DNA of 64,000 nucleotides, taken from the NCBI GenBank assembly GCA_945947035.1, contig CAMEXD010000001.1:62001-126000 (forward strand), written 5' to 3'. The DNA is from an uncultured Mycoplasma sp. GTDB taxonomy: Bacteria > Bacillota_I > Bacilli_A > RF39 > UBA660. Below, piece by piece: positions 54,318 through 62,421 of this stretch (position 1 is the first letter of the stretch; every line of letters starts with the position of its first letter). A program made the position numbers and the translations under genes. Below the pieces are notes generated by a model. It worked only from the letters and a program-made list of their open reading frames with translations, was not told where the DNA came from and searched no databases.

Positions 54318-55313
54318 ATGAATGTAAAAGATAAAAAGAAATTGGGACAATATTTTACAGAAAAAGATTTATGGCTTAAACCACAAATAATAGACTTTAT
54401 TAAAAATTCAAAATGTTCTATTGCATATGATCCATATGCAGGAAATGGTGACTTATTAAAAATATCATCAAAATATGGAATAAAAAAAACTAAAGGTTTA
54501 GATATTGATGAAAATCTAAAATGGGAGTTAAATGATAGTTTGAAAAATATTCCTCATGTTGACGATGCTATTATAATAACTAATCCCCCATACTTAACTA
54601 AGTATAGTGCAAGTAGAAAAAATATAAATATTGATTATAGTTATTTTAAAGAACATACTGATTTATACCAATTAGCTATTGATAAAATGCTTGAAGCTCA
54701 AGATTATGTAGTAGCTATTGTTCCTGAAACTTATATAAATAGTAAATTTTTTGAAAAAAATTTAAGTAGAGTATATAGTGTTACTATATTGACAGAAAAT
54801 CCATTTGCTGATACAGATAATCCCGTTTGTGTGGTTTGCTTTGATAATATAATTAAAGTTCCACCTGAGATAAAAGTATATGCAGATGATGAATATTTAA
54901 ATGATTATTCATATTTCAAAGAATTAAGACTAACACCAAAAAATGATTATTCAATTAGATTTAATGTTCAGAATGGGAAATTAGCTTTAAGAGCAGTTGA
55001 TCTTACTACTAATGATAAAAAAATCAAATTTTATGAAAAAGAGAAACTTGATTATGATTTATCTAAAGTTGGAAATAGTTCTAGATTAATAACAATTATT
55101 GATTTAGATTGTAGTGATATAGATATTAAAGAATTAGTTTTAGAATGTAATAGATTATTAGAAAATTATAGAAATAAAACTAAAGATATAACTTTATCAC
55201 CATTTAAAGGTAATACAAAAGATGGTAAAAGAAGAAGAAGATTGGACTATAGAACTGCAAGATGCATTATTGAAATGGCTATTGATAATTTAAGGAGTGA
55301 AGTATATGCTTAA
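54318..55313 (+). CDS. Type II N6-adenine DNA methyltransferase
   Basis: 331 residues. The SAM site is Y-D-P-Y-A-G-N-G-D-L (about 37-46; usual D-P-x-x-G-x-G), and the catalytic motif is T-N-P-P-Y-L (about 92-97), typical of m6A methyltransferases acting on DNA. L-G-Q-Y-F-T near the start is a further match. The C-terminal third (about 200-331), with the basic G-K-R-R-R-R-L-D-Y, is probably the target-recognition part. ATG 54318 follows GGTGGTGA. It overlaps the next gene, a PD-(D/E)XK nuclease, so the pair is a restriction-modification unit lying between 32-bp repeats. Confidence 0.88.
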   Translation: MNVKDKKKLGQYFTEKDLWLKPQIIDFIKNSKCSIAYDPYAGNGDLLKISSKYGIKKTKGLDIDENLKWELNDSLKNIPHVDDAIIITNPPYLTKYSASRKNINIDYSYFKEHTDLYQLAIDKMLEAQDYVVAIVPETYINSKFFEKNLSRVYSVTILTENPFADTDNPVCVVCFDNIIKVPPEIKVYADDEYLNDYSYFKELRLTPKNDYSIRFNVQNGKLALRAVDLTTNDKKIKFYEKEKLDYDLSKVGNSSRLITIIDLDCSDIDIKELVLECNRLLENYRNKTKDITLSPFKGNTKDGKRRRRLDYRTARCIIEMAIDNLRSEVYA

Positions 55314-56259
55314 TAACATTGAATTATTTAATGAATGTTTAGAACACCCAGCAAAAAATGTTGATTTGGTTGCAAGAGAAACATTAAATAAAGTTATTTT
55401 ACCTATGGATGATTCAATTTCAACAGAATTATTATCAAATAATTCTAGATTAATTGAATTAATTATTTCTTATGCTAATTATAAAAATGCTGGAGATTCT
55501 ACTCATAATGCTGAAATTTTAGCAGAAATGGATGAATGTTTGAGATTTGATGGAATGAATTATTGTCCATTTTCACAATATCTTATGGTTCATGATGTAA
55601 CATATGATATGTATTTAAACAAATTAACAAATGAAGAAAAAGAGTATATTATAGATTGTTATTTAGAAGATAGGCATCAATTATACTTAAATAGAGATTA
55701 TTCGGATATTATTTTTCAAGTATTAACAGATAGTTACAGTCATAAAAGAAAAGGCGCTATGGGTGTAGAAAAATTAAAGAAAATATGTAGAGAATTTAAT
55801 ATTCCGAAGATAAGTGATGAATCTCAAATAGGAAATGATTTATATTATATTTTGCCTGATTCTGGAGATAATAGATTATTTGATAAAATAATTGAAGTAA
55901 ATCATATTAATTTTGATTTTAAAAATACTCATCAAGGAAAGATGCCTGATGCATTAATTAAAATTGATAATACTTTTTTAGTCGTTGAACATAAAATTTT
56001 AAAAGAATCAGGAGGAGGACAAGATAAGCAAATGACTGAAATAATTGATTTTATTGGATGGGGAGAAAGAGAAGTTCATTATGTTTCATTTATGGATGGA
56101 ATATTATTTAATGAATTAATTAATCCTAGTGAAAGAAATAAATTATTTAGAGATAAGCAAAATATTTATTCTAATTTGGAAAATTGTCCTTTTAATTATT
56201 TTGTTAATGAATTTGGATTTAATAAAATAATTGCTTATACATTAAATAATAGAGCATAG
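55306..56259 (+). CDS. Type II restriction endonuclease (PD-(D/E)XK)
   Basis: 317 residues. The nuclease core is M-P-D-A-L-I (about 224-229) followed after 11 residues by V-V-E-H-K-I, the P-D ... E-x-K arrangement of restriction enzymes, in the second half of the protein. Earlier segments (K-G-A-M-G-V-E-K-L, N-D-L-Y-Y-I-L-P-D) are typical of type II enzymes of this size. I cannot name a prototype or target. ATG 55306 follows AAGGAG and overlaps the methyltransferase gene by eight bases, so both are made together. Confidence 0.8.
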   Translation: MLNNIELFNECLEHPAKNVDLVARETLNKVILPMDDSISTELLSNNSRLIELIISYANYKNAGDSTHNAEILAEMDECLRFDGMNYCPFSQYLMVHDVTYDMYLNKLTNEEKEYIIDCYLEDRHQLYLNRDYSDIIFQVLTDSYSHKRKGAMGVEKLKKICREFNIPKISDESQIGNDLYYILPDSGDNRLFDKIIEVNHINFDFKNTHQGKMPDALIKIDNTFLVVEHKILKESGGGQDKQMTEIIDFIGWGEREVHYVSFMDGILFNELINPSERNKLFRDKQNIYSNLENCPFNYFVNEFGFNKIIAYTLNNRA

Positions 56260-56393
56260 AAATATGTTATTTTTTATTTGCAAATTATGTTTGTTTTATA
56301 TTTGATGTAATAATTTTATAAATTTTGGATTCGCGATTATTAATAACTTTAAAAAGGTATTTAAAACTAAAATTCAGAAATAAATTACCCCGT

Positions 56394-56425
56394 TTGTCGT
56401 TAAATAAAAAAGATAAACTATTAGT
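56394..56425 (+). repeat. Right 32-bp direct repeat
   Basis: Exact copy of 54205-54236, 2189 bp downstream. It carries the leuS stop context outside any gene and continues into the full terminator (56415-56451). Between 56260 and 56393 nothing else is recognised. Confidence 0.95.
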
Positions 56426-56451
56426 AGTAAATTATTACTAGTAGTTTTTTG
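56415..56451 (+). terminator. Terminator, apparently the original leuS terminator
   Basis: AAACTATTAGTA (56415-56426) pairs with TACTAGTAGTTT (56436-56447) with one wobble pair around a 9-base loop, then a T-run. Its left arm lies in the direct repeat; the right arm exists only here. Confidence 0.82.
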
Positions 56452-56488
56452 TTTTAAATTATTATATAATTAAAGTGGTGATATTTTT

Positions 56489-59400
56489 ATGAAAAAAGAA
56501 ATAATGGATGGTAATACTGCTTGTAGTAGAGTAGCTTATAATTTTATTGAAGCGGCTTGTATTTATCCAATAACACCAGCTTCAACTATGGCAGAACTTG
56601 CAGATAGTTTTAGTGCAAGTGGTGTTTGTAATATGTTTTCTGATAAGGTAAAAGTTATTGAAATGCAAAGTGAAGCAGGTGCTATAGCTAGTGTTCATGG
56701 TATGCTTCAAAATGGTATTCTTGCAACAACTTATACAGCAAGTCAAGGTCTTCTTCTTATGATACCAAATATGTATAAAATAGCAGGAGAACTTCTTCCT
56801 TGTGTTATTAATGTTGCAGCAAGAACTATTGCAACACATGCTTTATCAATTATGGGAGATCATTCAGATATCTATGCCGTAAGAAGTACAGGATTTGCTA
56901 TATTTGCATCAAGTTCACCTCAACAAGTAATGGATTTAACTTGTATTCCATATCTTAGTACTTTAACCGGTCATGTTCCTTTTGTTAACTTCTTTGATGG
57001 ATTTAGAACTAGTCATGAATATAACAAAATAGATGTCGTTGATAATAAAATATATAAAAAATTGCTTGATAAAAAAGCTTTAAATGAATTTAGAAATAAA
57101 GGATTAAATGTTGATAATCCAAAAACATTTGGTACAAATCAAGGAGATAATATCTATTTTCAAGCAGTAGAATCTCGTAATAAATATTACGATGAATTAC
57201 CTGATGTAGTTAATTCTTATATGGAAAAATTGAATAAAGAAATTGGAACAAATTATAAACCATTTAATTATTATGGTGATAAAAATGCAACTAAGGTAAT
57301 TGTTGCTATGGGTAGTGTTTGTGAAACAATTAAAGAAGTTATTGATACTAAAAAGAAAGTAGGTTTAATTGAAGTACATCTTTATAGACCATTTTCTAGT
57401 AAATATTTCTTAGATGTTTTGCCAAAAAGTGTTAAGCAAGTAGCAGTTTTAGATCGAACTAAAGAACAAGGTAGTTTCGGACCACTTTATTTAGATGTTT
57501 CAAATGTCATTAATAAAAACAGAAAGAATATAAGTGTATATGGAGGAATATATGGTTTATCATCTAAAAATACAACTCCAAACGATATTGAAGCTGTTTA
57601 TAATTTTTTAGATAAAAAGCCATTTGATAACTTTACCTTAGGTATAATAGATGATGTTACAAATAAATCTTTAGAAAGAACTAAAACAAAATTTAACAAT
57701 GGTCATGATGAAATACTAATTTATGGTTATGGTTCTGATGGTATGGTTACAACATCAAAGGATATTTTAACAATTATTGGAGATAACACTGAAAAATACG
57801 TTCAAGGATATTTCTATTATGATAGTAAAAAATCAGGTGGTGTTACTAAATGTCATTTAAGATTTAGTGATAATAAAATAAGAAGTACTTATTATGTAGA
57901 AAATCCTAGAGTTGTTGTTGTAACTAAAGATACTTATCTTAAAAAATATGACTGTTTAAAAGGTATTAAAGATGAAGGTATTTTTATTCTAAATACTGAA
58001 AAACAACAAGAAGAATTAAAGGATATAATACCCAAAGAAATGGTTGAAGAATTAAAAAAGAATAATATTAAATTTTATATAATAAATGCCAGTGAAATAG
58101 CAAGAAGAAATAACATACCAAATAAAATAAGTATGATAATGGAAGCAGTCATTATAAAATTATCAAATATTTATGATTTAGAAAAATGTAAAACAGATAT
58201 AATTGAAAGAATCAAGAAAAACTTTACTAGAAAAGGAATTGATGTTGTAAATGATAATATCAATGCTTTAAATGAAGCATTAGATTCTTTAACTTTGGTA
58301 GATTTATCAAAACTTGTTTCTAATCTGAAAAAAGATGAAGAAAAGAAAACTGTCTTTTCTATGATGGAGCATTTAAATGGTGATAATATACCAGTAAGTA
58401 AGTTATTAAAATATAGCGATGGTAATTTTGATCCTGGAACTTCATCTCTTGAAAAAAGGGGAATAAGTAATATTGTTCCAAGTTACGATAAAAATAAATG
58501 TATCATGTGTAATATGTGTAGTTTTGTCTGTCCTCATGCTGTTATTAGACCTTATCTTTTATCTTTAGAAGAAGCAAATGCTGCACCAGATTATATAAAA
58601 GAAACTTTAAAAGACACTACCATAAATAATGAAAATTATAAATTTACAGTTTGTATGTCTCCACTTGATTGTACAGGATGTAGTTTATGCACTTCAGTTT
58701 GTCCTACTAAAGCAATAACTATGGAAAAAATAAAAATAGAAGAACAAAAAAGATTTGATTATTTAGAAAAACACGTAACTGAAAAACATGTTTTAAATAA
58801 AGAGACGATAAAAGGTAGTCAATTTGTAAAACCAAAATTTTCTTTCAGTGGTGCCTGTGCTGGATGTGGAGAGACAACTTATCTTAAATTATTATCACAA
58901 TTATTCGAAGATAATCTTATAATTGCAAATGCAACAGGTTGTTCATCTATTTATGGTGCAAGTCTTCCAAGTACACCTTATACAGTACCTTGGGCTAATT
59001 CTTTGTTTGAAGATAATGCTGAATTTGGTTATGGCATAAGACTTTCCGAAGATTTTATGAAAGATAAAATAAAAAGAATATTTATAGAAAATAAAGATAA
59101 AGTAAATAGTCATAATAAAAAATTAATTGATAAATATTTAAATTCATATTCAAAAGAAGTTAGTTTTGAAGTATATGAAAATCTTGATTATAAAGATTTT
59201 AAAGAGATTGAACCTCTTAAAAAATTTATTAAGGAAAAAAGTATTTGGGCTGTCGGAGGAGATGGCTGGGCTTATGATATTGGCTATGGTGGAATTGATC
59301 ATATTTTAGCAAATCATTCTAATATAAATATTCTAGTACTTGATACTGAAGTTTATTCAAATACAGGTGGCCAAGCATCAAAATCAACTAGAAGTGGTGC

Positions 59401-59854
59401 CATTGCAAAATTTGCTTGTGATGGTAAAAAAGAAGAAAAAAAGGATTTAGCAAAAATTGCTTTATGTTATCCTCATGTTTATGTTGCTACTATATCTTTA
59501 GGAGCTAATTATATGCAAGCAATAAAAGCTTTAACTGAAGCAAATAACTATGATGGACCATCAATTATTATTGCCTATGCACCATGCATTGCTCATGGTA
59601 TTAAATCTGGTATGAAAGATTCTCTAAAAGAAGAAAAATTAGCAACCGATTCAGGTTATTTTCCATTATTTAGAAGAGATCCAAGAAATAATAAATTAAC
59701 TCTTGATAGTAAAGCAGATTTTACTAAATACGAAGAAATATTTGAAAGAGAAAATAGATACGTAATGAGTAAAGATAAAAACCTATTAGAACAAAATAAA
59801 AAAACTTCTGAAAATCGTTTCAATGATTTAAAAGATTTAATAGAAAAAGGATAG
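56489..59854 (+). CDS. nifJ: Pyruvate:ferredoxin (flavodoxin) oxidoreductase
   Basis: 1121 residues, the single-chain homodimeric form. Domain order: N-terminal pyrimidine-binding part (A-Y-P-I-T-P-like Y-P-I-T-P-A-S-T-M-A-E), gamma/linker region, two 4Fe-4S clusters (C-I-M-C-N-M-C-S-F-V-C-P and C-T-G-C-S-L-C-T-S-V-C-P), then the TPP domain with proximal-cluster Cys (C-A-G-C-G-E-T) and N-T-G-G-Q-A-S-K-S-T. It oxidises pyruvate to acetyl-CoA, reducing ferredoxin, so the organism is an anaerobe. A TATAAT (56465-56470) and GTGGTGA precede the ATG; it is monocistronic. Confidence 0.96.
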   Translation: MKKEIMDGNTACSRVAYNFIEAACIYPITPASTMAELADSFSASGVCNMFSDKVKVIEMQSEAGAIASVHGMLQNGILATTYTASQGLLLMIPNMYKIAGELLPCVINVAARTIATHALSIMGDHSDIYAVRSTGFAIFASSSPQQVMDLTCIPYLSTLTGHVPFVNFFDGFRTSHEYNKIDVVDNKIYKKLLDKKALNEFRNKGLNVDNPKTFGTNQGDNIYFQAVESRNKYYDELPDVVNSYMEKLNKEIGTNYKPFNYYGDKNATKVIVAMGSVCETIKEVIDTKKKVGLIEVHLYRPFSSKYFLDVLPKSVKQVAVLDRTKEQGSFGPLYLDVSNVINKNRKNISVYGGIYGLSSKNTTPNDIEAVYNFLDKKPFDNFTLGIIDDVTNKSLERTKTKFNNGHDEILIYGYGSDGMVTTSKDILTIIGDNTEKYVQGYFYYDSKKSGGVTKCHLRFSDNKIRSTYYVENPRVVVVTKDTYLKKYDCLKGIKDEGIFILNTEKQQEELKDIIPKEMVEELKKNNIKFYIINASEIARRNNIPNKISMIMEAVIIKLSNIYDLEKCKTDIIERIKKNFTRKGIDVVNDNINALNEALDSLTLVDLSKLVSNLKKDEEKKTVFSMMEHLNGDNIPVSKLLKYSDGNFDPGTSSLEKRGISNIVPSYDKNKCIMCNMCSFVCPHAVIRPYLLSLEEANAAPDYIKETLKDTTINNENYKFTVCMSPLDCTGCSLCTSVCPTKAITMEKIKIEEQKRFDYLEKHVTEKHVLNKETIKGSQFVKPKFSFSGACAGCGETTYLKLLSQLFEDNLIIANATGCSSIYGASLPSTPYTVPWANSLFEDNAEFGYGIRLSEDFMKDKIKRIFIENKDKVNSHNKKLIDKYLNSYSKEVSFEVYENLDYKDFKEIEPLKKFIKEKSIWAVGGDGWAYDIGYGGIDHILANHSNINILVLDTEVYSNTGGQASKSTRSGAIAKFACDGKKEEKKDLAKIALCYPHVYVATISLGANYMQAIKALTEANNYDGPSIIIAYAPCIAHGIKSGMKDSLKEEKLATDSGYFPLFRRDPRNNKLTLDSKADFTKYEEIFERENRYVMSKDKNLLEQNKKTSENRFNDLKDLIEKG

Positions 59855-59869
59855 AATTTATCCTTTTTT
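59844..59869 (+). terminator. Terminator of the pyruvate oxidoreductase gene
   Basis: AAAGGATA, loop GAATT, TATCCTTT and further Ts; it includes the stop codon. Confidence 0.82.
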
Positions 59870-59870
59870 A

Positions 59871-59898
59871 TTGCAATTTTTGATAAAACATCTATAAT
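59871..59898 (+). promoter_or_regulatory. Promoter of the tandem HExxH genes
   Basis: TTGCAA (59871-59876), 16-bp spacer, TATAAT (59893-59898), 29 bases before the start. Confidence 0.65.
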
Positions 59899-59926
59899 AA
59901 ATAATTACAATGAAGGAGAAATTTTT

Positions 59927-61042
59927 ATGAAGTTAGATTGGGATAAAAAATTGATGATAGAAAAAAGAGAAAATTTATTGCAAAAAGATGATTTAAACTC
60001 TTATGATTTAGAAATTTTAAAATTTTATAAATTTTATATTGACAAAAAAGTAGAAGTTAAAAAAATAAATAGAGAAGATAAAAAAAACAAAGAACTTAGT
60101 GATTTAAAAAAGTTGGAAAAGGAAAGACAAGTTTTTTTAAATTATATAAATGATCCAGAAATTGGAGGAGATAATATTAAATTTTTTATTGAAAGCTTAA
60201 AATGTTTAGCTCTTCAAAGTGATTATAAAAATATAAGTAATAGTAGAGTAACTAATCAAGATTTATTTGATACATCATATTTAGTTTATGGAAGCCTATC
60301 ACCTTATTTTGAAAGATTTTTAGATTATATGTATCAAAATAAATTAGTTAAAGTATCAAAAAATAAAGTAGATTCCCAGACAATATGTGATACATATAAC
60401 AAACTAGGTTATTCATTAATTACAGATAATGACTTAGACACTAATTCTAAAGAAGGAATATTTAATCATGAACTTGCGCATAGTATGATTACTATAACTA
60501 ATGGCGATTTTATCTATAAAGAAAATCCAGATTTAACTGAATTTCATTCTATGTTTATGAGCTTTTATACAGATAAATTTATGTATGATAAAACAAATAA
60601 CAAAAAATATTTATATTCACTTTATAATACATTTTCTATATTAAAAGAATATATAATAAAAATTGCTTTAATGAATGATATATCAAAAATAGATGGTCAT
60701 TTAACTAATAGAAAAATAAAAAAAGAAATAGAAAAAAATATTTTCTTATCTTCATATAATGTTGATGATATTTTTGATGATTTATTAAATGGAATAAGTA
60801 TTTATTCTATGATTATTTATTTGGTTTCTTCTTGTTATGCATTAAATTTATTTAATAAAGATTTAAATGATATGAAAAAGATGTTTGTTGATTCTGTTTT
60901 TAATAATTTTAGTACTTTTGAAGAGTTTATAAAAACAATTGATTTTGATTATAATGATCCATATATTTATATAAATTTATTTGCTGAAAAAGATTTTGAA
61001 GTAAAAAAAATGGTAAGAAATTTAGAACAAAATAAAAAATAG
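59927..61042 (+). CDS. Gluzincin-like HExxH protein, first of a tandem pair
   Basis: 371 residues, no signal peptide. The zinc motif is N-H-E-L-A-H-S (H181, E182, H185), with a third-ligand candidate E205 in P-D-L-T-E-F-H-S. This spacing and the helical make-up resemble M3/oligoendopeptidase-like gluzincins, but the protein is much shorter than PepF, and I know no named family. The N-terminal half is a Lys/Glu-rich helical region; the C-terminal half (about 215-371) is helical. It begins after GAAGGAGA and is followed by a paralogue after 17 bases. A cytoplasmic peptidase role is inferred. Confidence 0.65.
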   Translation: MKLDWDKKLMIEKRENLLQKDDLNSYDLEILKFYKFYIDKKVEVKKINREDKKNKELSDLKKLEKERQVFLNYINDPEIGGDNIKFFIESLKCLALQSDYKNISNSRVTNQDLFDTSYLVYGSLSPYFERFLDYMYQNKLVKVSKNKVDSQTICDTYNKLGYSLITDNDLDTNSKEGIFNHELAHSMITITNGDFIYKENPDLTEFHSMFMSFYTDKFMYDKTNNKKYLYSLYNTFSILKEYIIKIALMNDISKIDGHLTNRKIKKEIEKNIFLSSYNVDDIFDDLLNGISIYSMIIYLVSSCYALNLFNKDLNDMKKMFVDSVFNNFSTFEEFIKTIDFDYNDPYIYINLFAEKDFEVKKMVRNLEQNKK

Positions 61043-61059
61043 ATAAGGAGAAATTTTTT

Positions 61060-62142
61060 ATGACTCTTAATTGGGATAAAGATATAGTTAAGACGTGTAA
61101 AAACAATCTTGAAAATTTAGGTTATATCGATTTAGAAAATTTAAATTTAATTGACATCTATAACAAATTTTTAATGGGGATTTTAGAGGATGATTCTTTT
61201 GAAGAAATATCATTTAATGATAAAGAAATCTTAAAAATATTAAAAGAAGAAGTAATATCTTATAAAGAATTAATAAATAGTTTGCCTAATAAATTTAGTA
61301 ATAATCTTATTAATTTAGTTGAAGGTTTAAAAATTTCTAATGCTGATGATTTTAATATAGATGATAAAACAACAGATGATGATTTATATAAATTATCTTA
61401 CGAAATATTTACAGATGTTTCAGAAGAATTTAAAAAATATTTAGATTATATTTATGATAATAAATTAGTTAAAATAAGTAGTGATACCTTTTTTGATGGA
61501 CCTTGTTGTTATGTTGATTTATATAATAAAAAAGGATTTGTTTATTATCCCAAACATATAATATCTTCAAGAACATCATCGTATAATCATGAATTAACTC
61601 ATAGTATTAATACCATGACAAATGGCGAATTTTATTATGATACTAATCCTGATTTAATGGAATTTAATTCTATATTTATGGAATTATATAGTGATAATTT
61701 TATGTATAATAAAACTAAAGATAATATGTTTTTACATTCTAAATATAATAGTTTAAATAGATTTAAAACTGATATAAGAAATATTGCTATTATAAAATCA
61801 TTAAGTGAAATAAAACTTACTAAAGAAAATATAATCTGTAAAATGAAAGATGATTTTAATATTGATTTACAAAATAATTTTAATAGTTATTTTAACGATA
61901 TATTAAAAACGTTGAAAATTGAAATTGATTATTGTTATCTTATTGGATTTTGCTGTAGTCTTAATTTGTTAAATAATTGTAGTTTAGATGAACAAAAGAG
62001 TCGTTTTATAAAGTCATTTTATGTAAACAGAAGAAAAAACTTTTTTAGAACAATAAATTTTAATATTGATAATAATTATTACATGTATGATATTTTAGAA
62101 AAAGAATTTAAAAAAATGGATTCTTTAGTTAGAAAAAAATAA
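61060..62142 (+). CDS. Gluzincin-like HExxH protein, second of a tandem pair
   Basis: 360 residues, clearly a paralogue of the preceding product: shared start L-x-W-D-K-D/K, F-L-D-Y-M/I-Y against K-Y-L-D-Y-I-Y-D-N-K-L-V-K, and the active-site block N-H-E-L-T-H-S (H177, E178, H181) followed by T-N-G-E-F and P-D-L-M-E-F-N-S with E201. Both keep N-P-D-L-x-E-F and F-M-Y-x-K-T. All three presumed zinc ligands are intact in both copies, so neither looks dead. It starts after AAGGAGA and ends at a terminator. Confidence 0.65.
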   Translation: MTLNWDKDIVKTCKNNLENLGYIDLENLNLIDIYNKFLMGILEDDSFEEISFNDKEILKILKEEVISYKELINSLPNKFSNNLINLVEGLKISNADDFNIDDKTTDDDLYKLSYEIFTDVSEEFKKYLDYIYDNKLVKISSDTFFDGPCCYVDLYNKKGFVYYPKHIISSRTSSYNHELTHSINTMTNGEFYYDTNPDLMEFNSIFMELYSDNFMYNKTKDNMFLHSKYNSLNRFKTDIRNIAIIKSLSEIKLTKENIICKMKDDFNIDLQNNFNSYFNDILKTLKIEIDYCYLIGFCCSLNLLNNCSLDEQKSRFIKSFYVNRRKNFFRTINFNIDNNYYMYDILEKEFKKMDSLVRKK

Positions 62143-62177
62143 AAACTTTAGCTAAATTAGTAACTAAAGTTTTTTTG
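62141..62177 (+). terminator. Terminator of the tandem HExxH genes
   Basis: AAAACTTTAG (about 62142-62151) pairs with CTAAAGTTTT (62164-62173), followed by Ts. On the other strand it lies just past the small RNA end. Confidence 0.78.
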
Positions 62178-62180
62178 TTA

Positions 62181-62284
62181 AATAAAAGAAGTCGTACCCC
62201 CTGAGGAACGACTTCAATAAAAAGAATAAAAAGGGGTTGGCTAGTGTGATACTAGCATCCAATTCGCCTAAAACCGAATTGGTG
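62181..62284 (-). ncRNA. Candidate structured small RNA
   Basis: On the minus strand three hairpins follow in order: CCAATTCG/CGAATTGG (62259-62282, 8 bp), GCTAGT/ACTAGC (62240-62256, 6 bp) and GAAGTCGT/ACGACTTC (62188-62215, 8 bp), the last followed by TTTTATTT as a terminator. The loop of the last hairpin contains GGGGGT, which can pair with ACCCC at 62233-62237 (5 bp). A near-consensus promoter lies at the right distance upstream, giving an RNA of about 104 bases. No open frame of note is inside. It matches no RNA family I can name. Confidence 0.65.
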
Positions 62285-62290
62285 ATTTAT

Positions 62291-62319
62291 ATAATAATCA
62301 TTTTTACTTAAAAAGTCAA
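62291..62319 (-). promoter_or_regulatory. Promoter of the small RNA
   Basis: On the minus strand TTGACT (62314-62319), 17-bp spacer, TATTAT (62291-62296). Both boxes differ from consensus by one base; RNA should start near 62284. Confidence 0.72.
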
Positions 62320-62363
62320 CCTATTTTGTGAAATTTGTTTAAAAAAATTGTAATTTAAAATTA

Positions 62364-62392
62364 TTGAAAGAATTTTAAATTTATGATATATT
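62364..62392 (+). promoter_or_regulatory. Promoter of the cadherin-like surface protein
   Basis: TTGAAA (62364-62369), 17-bp spacer, TATATT (62387-62392), with TG one base before the -10 box. It is divergent from the small RNA promoter, 45 bases away. Confidence 0.65.
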
Positions 62393-62421
62393 GTAATAGA
62401 GTAAAAGGGAGTGTAAAACTT

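Noticed and set aside
54205-56425. Insertion sequence as carrier of the restriction-modification unit
   Set aside because: There are no terminal inverted repeats and no transposase between the direct repeats.
62181-62284. CRISPR repeats or a riboswitch for the downstream surface gene
   Set aside because: The three hairpins differ in sequence, there are no spacers, and the plus-strand gene has its own promoter downstream of the structure; promoter and U-run both point to a minus-strand RNA.
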